From: Cylicocyclus nassatus
Taxonomy: Eukaryota > Nematoda > Chromadorea > Rhabditida > Strongylidae
Length of the DNA: 64,000 nt
Reading direction: 5' to 3'
Assembly: GCA_958299035.1 (NCBI GenBank)
Contig: CATQJL010000001.1
Coordinates: forward strand, 27,383,521-27,447,520
The translations under genes and the position numbers were made by a program. Each line of letters begins with the position of its first letter. Position 1 is the stretch's first letter. The notes beneath the pieces are model-generated. The model searched no databases. It saw nothing but the letters and a program-made list of their open reading frames with translations, and was not told the origin of the DNA. Positions 57,850-64,000 of the stretch are shown piece after piece.

Positions 57850-59032
57850 GCTTACCCGGCTCCGCCGTATCCGGACCAAACTTGGCACACATACACTTCG
57901 GGCCCCGGCGGGTGTCACAGTCCACTTTTCGTTATCGATCGATGTCGATTTTACCGATTTTTATCGATTTTTTCGCAGAGTTCACCTACAGGGCTAGGAG
58001 TTGGCACAGGGGGGAAGTGAGCATGGGAATTCCGAATACAATATTAGTTTTCAGAATTATCGGTTACTTTTATTGATTTTCTCGATTTTTTGTAAATTTT
58101 GACATGCGAGGCTGAGATTTTGCACAGGGGGGTAATCGAGCATGCTGATTACGAACACAATATTAGTTTTCAGGATCGTCCATTACTTTTATCGATTTTA
58201 TCGATTTTTTTGTAAAGTTTGACCTGCGGGGCTGGGAGTTTGCACAGGGGGTAATCGAGCATGCAGATTACGAATACAATATTAGTTTTCAAGATCGTCC
58301 ATTACTTTTATCGATTTTATCGATTTTTTGAAAATTTGAGCTAGGGGGCTGGAATTTGGCACAGGGGTGTAATCGAGCATGCTGATCACCCCCTTGGGGA
58401 TGATCAGCATGCTCGAATACCCCCCTGTGCCAACTCCCAGCCCCCTAGCTCCAACTTTGCAAAAAATCGATAAAATCGATAAAAGTAATCGATAATCCCG
58501 AAAACCAATATTGTATTCGGAATCCCCATGCTCGATTACCCCCCTGTGCGAACTCCCAGCCTCGTAGCTCAAACTTTGCAAAAAAATCGATAAAATCGAT
58601 AAAAGTGATCGATAATCCTGAAAACCAATATTGTATTCGGAATCCCCATGCTCGATTACCCCCCTGTGCCAACTCCCAGCCCCGTAGCTCAAACTTTGCA
58701 AAAAAATCGATAAAATCGATAAAAGTAATCGATAATCCTGAAAACCAATATTGTATTCGGAATCCCCATGCTCGATTACCCCCCTGTGCCAACTCCCAGC
58801 CCCGTAGGTGAACTCAGCAAAAAAATCGATAAAAATCGATAAAATCGATATCGATCGATGACGAAAAGTAGCCTATGACACCCGCCGGGGCCCGTAGTGT
58901 ATGTGTGCCAAGTTTGGTCCGGATCGGTTCAGAAATGGAATTTTCTATTCGGAACATACGTACACACATACATACATACAGACAGACATACATACATACA
59001 TACAAACAGACATTCAGCTTTATATATAAGAT
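57850..59032. mobile_element. Palindrome built from 120 bp tandem units with ATCGAT lines
   Basis: On the right side four units repeat at exactly 120 bp (AAAAAATCGATAAAATCGAT at 58461, 58581, 58701, 58821). Each contains TGTATTCGGAATCCCCATGC and ACCCCCCTGTGCCAACTCCC. The left side (57860-58375) has four inverted, more diverged units of about 119-120 bp. The axis is at about 58388 (GATCACCCCCTTGGGGATGATC). Outer lines CGGTTCAGAAATGG, (CATA)n/(CAGA)n and TATATATAAG equal the outer modules of element A. No gene. Confidence 0.85.
58964..59016. repeat. Microsatellite (ACAT)n/(ACAG)n
   Basis: ACACATACATACATACAGAC followed by AGACATACATACATACATAC, located at the outer edge of the right arm of the 57.85 kb palindrome. 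Confidence 0.8.
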
Positions 59033-59495
59033 TTTTTCACAATAAAACTGCTTGTAGCTCCGTTCACAGAAGCGGGAAGCAGATAAGGAAGACAGATTAG
59101 AAGTCATTGTTTTATACTGCATCGAATGATATACAGCTCATTTGGTTCGGCCACTTCGACTTCTGACCATTCCCTTGTAAGCGCGTTGCTGATAAGAACA
59201 AATGATGTTTTGGAGTCATGAGACTTTCTGAACCACAGGTCGAAAGTTGAGGTTCATCGAAAATTTCGATAATTCAAAAATTCATTTGTTCTTATCAGCA
59301 TCATGTTAAGCACTGTTATGTTAGATGTTCAGTACTTTTTTGGAAGGTTGTCGTTAACTTCGAATAAAGAAAAGTGATTTCGAAAAAGACGGTCGACCGC
59401 CAGTAATCACCAGGAAATCATACAGAATGCTAAAAGGCTTGTACAGCTTCTCGCTCCTGTTCAATAAGTTCATAGTGAAGGAAGGTAGGGATATA
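59033..59495. other. Intergenic DNA with a small inverted repeat
   Basis: GCTGATAAGAACAAATGATG near 59184 is mirrored by CATTTGTTCTTATCAGC near 59282. Otherwise nothing recognised. Confidence 0.5.
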
Positions 59496-62400
59496 CAATA
59501 CCACCCGTAATTTGTGAAAAAAATTGGCGGCGGCACTCAAATCACGCGGCGCCGCCGCAGTTAGGTGGCGAGCGCCGCGTCGCGCGACAAAGTTAGGCGG
59601 AAAAAGCGGCACTTGCCGCCTAACTTTGTCGCGCAACGCCTAATTTTTTCATAAAAAAGACCTTATCTTCATAGAATTTATGAATTCTATATATAAGAGT
59701 ACCATTCAACTCAGCTCGGCAAGGCGCATCTTGCAGTATACAGATGTGCCTAGTTGTAGGATAAAGGTTTTTTTTCTTGGAATTTGTAAATAGGAATGGG
59801 AATAGTGTAAATGGATCATTCGGTGTGCTGATTCCAGAGGCTACCTACACATTCTGTTGAGCACTGCAGCAATAGGGTGGGTATAGTTTAAGAGCTCATT
59901 CTGCATGGATATGTGTAAAACTGAGCTTTTCTCGGCGAAGTATGACGGGCCAAAATGCAGGAAGACAAAGGGGAATGGTTGGAAATCGCATGAGAAGCAC
60001 ATATCGTGGAATGCCGTGGGTGCTGTGCAATGTACAATACCACCCACAAAACGGGAATTTCGCGATTCCGGAATATCGAGCACTGCAACAATAGGGTGGG
60101 TATAGTCTAAGAGCAGAGCCATAACTTCCTTCGGGATGAATATATTCTAAATCCGAAAGCAGCATTGTGTTCAGCTGTCAAGGCGAATCTTTCGACATAC
60201 TTAATGCCATCTATATCTCGTTTCCAGTTTTCTCAAATTTTTCTGAGGAGGTCCCTTTGCAAGTATGTAACGCAGCGCCTATCCAATATAAAAGATTCCA
60301 GTAAGTACCATTCTATAGTGCTCTTCTTGTGCATTATAGTACGCTAGAAAGCTGCCGCAGACTTCTTTCCAAAAGAGAAAGAAGCGTTGGTAAATTCTGG
60401 AAAAATCACTCGTTTCCAGATTCTACTCCCGTAATTTTCTTTGGAGAGGAAATTTTCTGAATCCGAAAAAAGCATTGTGCTCAGCTCATCAAGATGAATC
60501 TTTCGGTATGCAAAATGTCCTTGATATCTCGACTTCAGTGTTCGTGAAACTTTCTGCGGACGTCTCTTCGCAAAGGTGTTATTCAGCGCATATTGCCCCC
60601 AGTACATTCAGAAAGAAGTTTTCGATAGTACTTCTTCTGTAGATTATGGGGCGCTAAGAATTAGCCGCACATTTTTTCCAAAGGAGATAGAAGGACTGGT
60701 GAAAGAATCATGTCGTTCTAAATTTTTCTCACCTTAACTCTAAAATATGAAGCTCTCTTGCTAAGCAGATGTGATTTTCGTAATCAGCAGGTCGGATAAC
60801 CCTTATGAGCAAGTTTTTCGAGATGTTCGGGTAATTTCATTTTTTCTCGTTTTACGCTCTGAAGCTGGCCGATGGATTTGGTCAAAATGTTCATGCTCTT
60901 AAATTGTAAGGAATCTTCGATCATAGAGGTTTTCGGACACATCCTTTACGAAAATCGTGAATTTTGAAGATCACAGGGTCTTTTTGAAGAGATACGTGAG
61001 GTGACTGTAACTGCATTACGAAAGTGCGTAACTTTGCCCCACTTGTCGCGTATCTGCCAGAAAACGTGCCTGCTTGCCTTTATAGGTCAGAGTTAGGAAA
61101 TGTGCCATCGAATGGTGTATGATTCAGGCTCCAGTCTGTGAAATTCGCCGAGTTACAGTCTGCCCCAATCCTAACCAGGCCAAAATCGGCATGGCGGGAG
61201 TTCGCGCCGCGAGGGTTTCGCGCCACATCTGCGGCTAGCTAGTCTGCTCTCTCCTCGATCTCTTTACTCTCTGCGATAGCGCGCGTATGCAGCGCGATCC
61301 CTTAGCGCTGCAAGCGCGCGAATTCAGCCGACGTTTCGGCCTGATCCCGATTGGGGCAGACTGTACAAGCCTGCGAAAACACGTCCTCATGAATTCTGCC
61401 CAAAATGTAAAGATCGCATATTTCGTCGAAATTCCACCATGAGTGCTTGTATGACACTCGCATTGCGGATATTGTGTTCGCTTCGCCCAAAGACTCCCAC
61501 TGTATTGAATATGGTGCTTGCGTGTGCTTCAGCTGCTCAGTTGAATATCAAAGCTATTTCGGTGGGTAGGACTCAAACTAACCAAATCTAAACAATGAGA
61601 TCCATTAACGATGTGAAAAGATTTGATCAACGTGTTGCATAAGCACTCACGGTGGAATTTCGGCAAAATATGCGATCTTTACATTTTGGGCAAAATTCAT
61701 GAGGACGTGTTTTCGCAGGCTTGTAACTCGGCGAATTTCACAGACTGGAGCCTGAACCATACACCATTCGATGGCACATTTCCTAGTAATTTTAACCTAT
61801 GAAAGCAAGCAGGCACGTTTCCTGGCAGATACGCGAGAAGTGCGGGCAAAGTTACGCACTTTCGTAATGCAGTTACAGTCACCTCACTGTATCTCTTCAA
61901 AAAGACCCTGTGATCTTCAAAAACCACGATTTTCGTAAGGGGTGTGTCCGAAAACCTCTATGATCGAAGATTCCTTACAATTTAAGAGCATGAACATTCT
62001 GACCAAATCCATCGGCCAGCTTCAGGGCGTAAAACGAGAAAAAATGAAATTACCCGAACATCTCGGAAAACTTGCTCATAAGGGTTATCCGACCTGCTGA
62101 TTACGAAAATCACATCTGCTTAGCAAGAGAGCTTCATATTTTAGAGTTAAGGTGAGAAAAATTTAAAACAACATGATTCTTTCAGAATTCACCAGTCCTT
62201 CTATCTCCTTTGGAAAAAATGTGCGGCTAATTCTTAGCGCCCCATAATCTACAGAAGAAGTACTATCGAAAACTTCTTTCTGAATGTACTGGGGGCAATA
62301 CGCGCTGAATAACACCTTTGCGAAGAGACGTCCGCAGAAAGTTTCACGAACACTGAAGTCGAGATATCAAGGACATTTTGCATACCGAAAGATTCATCTT

Positions 62401-63382
62401 GATGAGCTGAGCACAATGCTTTTTTCGGATTCAGAAAATTTCCACTCCAAAGAAAATTACGGGAGTAGAATCTGGAAACGAGTGATTTTTCCAGAATTTA
62501 CCAACGCTTCTTTCTCTTTTGGAAAGAAGTCTGCGGCAGCTTTCTAGCGTACTATAATGCACAAGAAGAGCACTATAGAATGGTACTTACTGGAATCTTT
62601 TATATTGGATAGGCGCTGCGTTACATACTTGCAAAGGGACCTCCTCAGAAAAATTTGAGAAAACTGGAAACGAGATATAGATGACATTAAGTATGTCGAA
62701 AGATTCGCCTTGACAGCTGAACACAATGCTGCTTTGATTTAGAATATATTCATCCCGAAGGAAGTTATGGCGCTGCTCTTAGACTATACCCACCCTATTG
62801 CTGCAGTGCTCGATATTCCGGAATCGCGAAATTCCCGTTCTGTGGGTGGTATTGTACATTGCACAGCACGCACGGCATTCCACGATATGTGCTTCTCATG
62901 CGATTTCCAACCATTCCCCTTTGTCTTCCTGCATTTTGGCCCGTCATACTTCGCCGAGAAAAGCCCAGTTTTACACATATCCATGCAGAATGAGCTCTTA
63001 AACTATACCCACCCTATTGCTGCAGTGCTCAACAGAATGTGTAGGTAGCCTCTGGAATCAGCACACCGAATGATCCATTTACACTATTCCCATTCCTATT
63101 TACAAATTCCAAGAAAAAAAACCTTTATCTTACAACTAGGCACATCTGTATACTGCAAGATGCGCCTTGCCGAGCTGAGTTGAATGGTACTCTTATATAT
63201 AGAATTCATAAATTTTGAATGAAGATAAGGTCTTTTTTATGAAAAAGTTAGGCGTTGCGCGACAAAGTTAGGCGGCAAGTGCCGCTTTTCCGCCTAACTT
63301 TGTCGCTCGCCACCTAACTGCTGCGGCGCCGCGTGAGTTGAGTGCCGCCGCCAATTTTTTTTACAAATTACGGGTGGTATTG
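59496..63382. mobile_element. Giant foldback element B (complete)
   Basis: CAATACCACCCGTAATTTGT at 59496 and its mirror ending GGTATTG at 63382, each next to TA (59494-59495, 63383-63384). The left arm runs to about 61460 and the right arm from about 61640, leaving a ~180 bp centre. Modules outside to inside: GGCGGCGCC-type array with GCGACAAAGTTAGGCGG stems, a GAATTTATGAATTC line, an AATAGGGTGGGTATAG pair, two ~300 bp tandem units (AACTTCCTTCGGGATGAATA), then CATGCCTGCTTGCC-like blocks. The arms match closely. Frames repeat in both arms (60344-60607 and 62284-62547) but have no domain. No transposase. TA flanks suggest Tc1/mariner-type mobilisation in trans (inference). Confidence 0.85.
61156..61363. 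mobile_element. 208 bp Tc1/mariner-type MITE with an empty site in the opposite arm
   Basis: TIRs CAGTCTGCCCCAATC and GATTGGGGCAGACTG, TA on both sides (61154-61155, 61364-61365). It interrupts the left arm of element B. The right arm keeps the uninterrupted site (TTGTAACTCGGCG, TA at 61724-61725), so the target, the TA duplication and the element borders can be read directly. Confidence 0.95.
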
Positions 63383-63396
63383 TAGGAATGGGTACG

Positions 63397-63604
63397 GTCG
63401 AGTAGATTTTCCGCGTAATATAGTGTGCTTGCACTGAAGATGAAATGCGGTAAAATTTGGGTGAAGACGTAGCCACGCCGATAATGAACATTTTGCGGCA
63501 CAAATAGCCGACGTCACAGGCGTAGCTATTTCCTTACGCGCAAATTTTACCGCATTTCATCTTCAGTGCAAGCACACTTTATTGAGCGGAAAATCTGCTC
63601 GACT
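63397..63604. mobile_element. ~208 bp palindromic MITE
   Basis: GTCGAGTAGATTTTCCGCGT near 63398 and GTGCTTGCACTGAAGATGAA near 63425 are mirrored by TTCATCTTCAGTGCAAGCAC (near 63556) and CGGAAAATCTGCTCGAC (63588-63604). It lies 13 bases beyond the end of element B. Target duplication is not evident. Confidence 0.75.
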
Positions 63605-63756
63605 GTAGACGCGAAATCAGATGTCTGAAGCTTCAGATATAAAGTTTTCATTCAAAACTACGATCCCCTCCTTGTCGGGGATGTTAACGCATGCGGCCCT
63701 TACTTTCCTGGACAACCTTGCATGGAAGTGAAAACAGCCCTAAAACAATCAGAGGC

Positions 63757-63821
63757 GATTAAGGATAAGAGGCTTATGCATTGTAAGGCTAGTACAATGC
63801 ATAAGCCTCTGATCCTTGATC
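63757..63821. repeat. 65 bp near-perfect hairpin
   Basis: GAGGCTTATGCATTGTA (ending 63785) and TACAATGCATAAGCCTC (from 63793) form the core around a 7-base loop. The stem continues outward through AAGGAT/ATCCTT, with only a few mismatches over 29 positions. It could be a small MITE or the end hairpin of a larger repeat that leaves the window. Confidence 0.75.
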
Positions 63822-64000
63822 GAACATCTGTTCCGTGGTTATTCACAGAGAAGCCAAGAGAAGTGGATCATGATTTTTGCACATTCAAAACTCACTAGAC
63901 AGTAGCGGGTAGGGGAACGAAGGCCGCCAGTTTGAGCGCCTCTCGCGGCCAACTGGCCCTTTTGTTTTTGCATCTCGTTCCAGGACCAGGTAGCACGCGG

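Noticed and set aside
58282..58811. The 139- and 115-codon repetitive frames as a repeat protein
   Set aside because: The repeat unit is 120 bp, a multiple of three, so open frames persist on both strands by chance; there is no start or promoter context.
57850..59032. CRISPR array (regular 120 bp spacing)
   Set aside because: The whole 120 bp unit is conserved with no variable spacers, the units are mirrored around an axis, and the DNA is eukaryotic.
60344..62547. The 87-codon frame repeated in both arms of element B (and relatives in A) as a conserved transposon protein
   Set aside because: The likeness is fully explained by nucleotide repetition. There is no domain, its ends do not coincide between copies, and similar frames in element A carry different stops.
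33764..63382. Large inverted repeats as assembly mistakes (haplotype or chimera joins)
   Set aside because: Arms differ at scattered positions, one arm of B has an insertion that the other lacks, and three independent loci show the same architecture. Long-read confirmation is still the decisive test.

Overview
The window looks like intergenic, transposon-filled DNA from a nematode, probably a clade V (strongylid-like) species; that is an inference. The reasons are: one convincing multi-exon gene with 48-56 bp introns ending TTTTAG or TTGCAG; many mariner/Tc1-type elements flanked by TA; a BEL/Pao retroelement with a glycine-tRNA-like primer site; and almost no other intact coding sequence. 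No rRNA gene, ordinary tRNA gene, CRISPR array or bacterial operon is visible.

Layout. 1-13.9 kb: dispersed repeats, including two copies of a hairpin-ended repeat (2449-3182 and 8896-9593), a mariner-type element (3212-4048), a 3.7 kb imperfect palindrome (4885-8597) and a 1.77 kb Tc1-type element (11679-13443). 14.03-24.27 kb: a degenerate BEL/Pao retrotransposon with both LTRs, gag zinc knuckles, a frameshifted integrase and envelope-like remnants. Protease and reverse transcriptase are deleted, and three DNA elements sit inside it. 24.6-31.6 kb: CGTACG-rich repeats, a hAT transposase relic (minus strand), a mariner-type element (27423-28446) and a second copy of a tRNA-like-bearing DNA element (28460-29332). 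33.76-40.45 kb: a giant foldback element (A) invaded by a Penelope-like retroelement (35320 to about 39145), itself cut by a 757 bp hAT-type element. 42.06-43.03 kb: two mariner-type palindromes sharing one TA. 44.5-45.2 kb: a possible solo LTR. 47.35-50.8 kb: a host-like gene encoding a secreted protein, with good TATA and splice signals at its 5' end and unclear exons after that. 51.0-54.2 kb and 59.5-63.4 kb: further foldback elements (C and B) of the same family as A. 57.85-59.03 kb: a palindrome made of 120 bp tandem units.

Two things stand out. First, the Penelope-like element has its GIY-YIG endonuclease in front of the reverse transcriptase, with a CxxC between the GIY and YIG motifs. 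This is the permuted order known from Chlamys/Naiad elements, and a hammerhead-like core lies in its 3' region. Second, almost every class of DNA element here, from 71 bp to about 6.7 kb, has been shaped into a palindrome. Elements A, B and C form a family of giant, transposase-less foldbacks with CAATACC ends next to TA. The genes in the window are mostly unrelated mobile-element remnants; only the 47.35 kb locus looks like a host gene.
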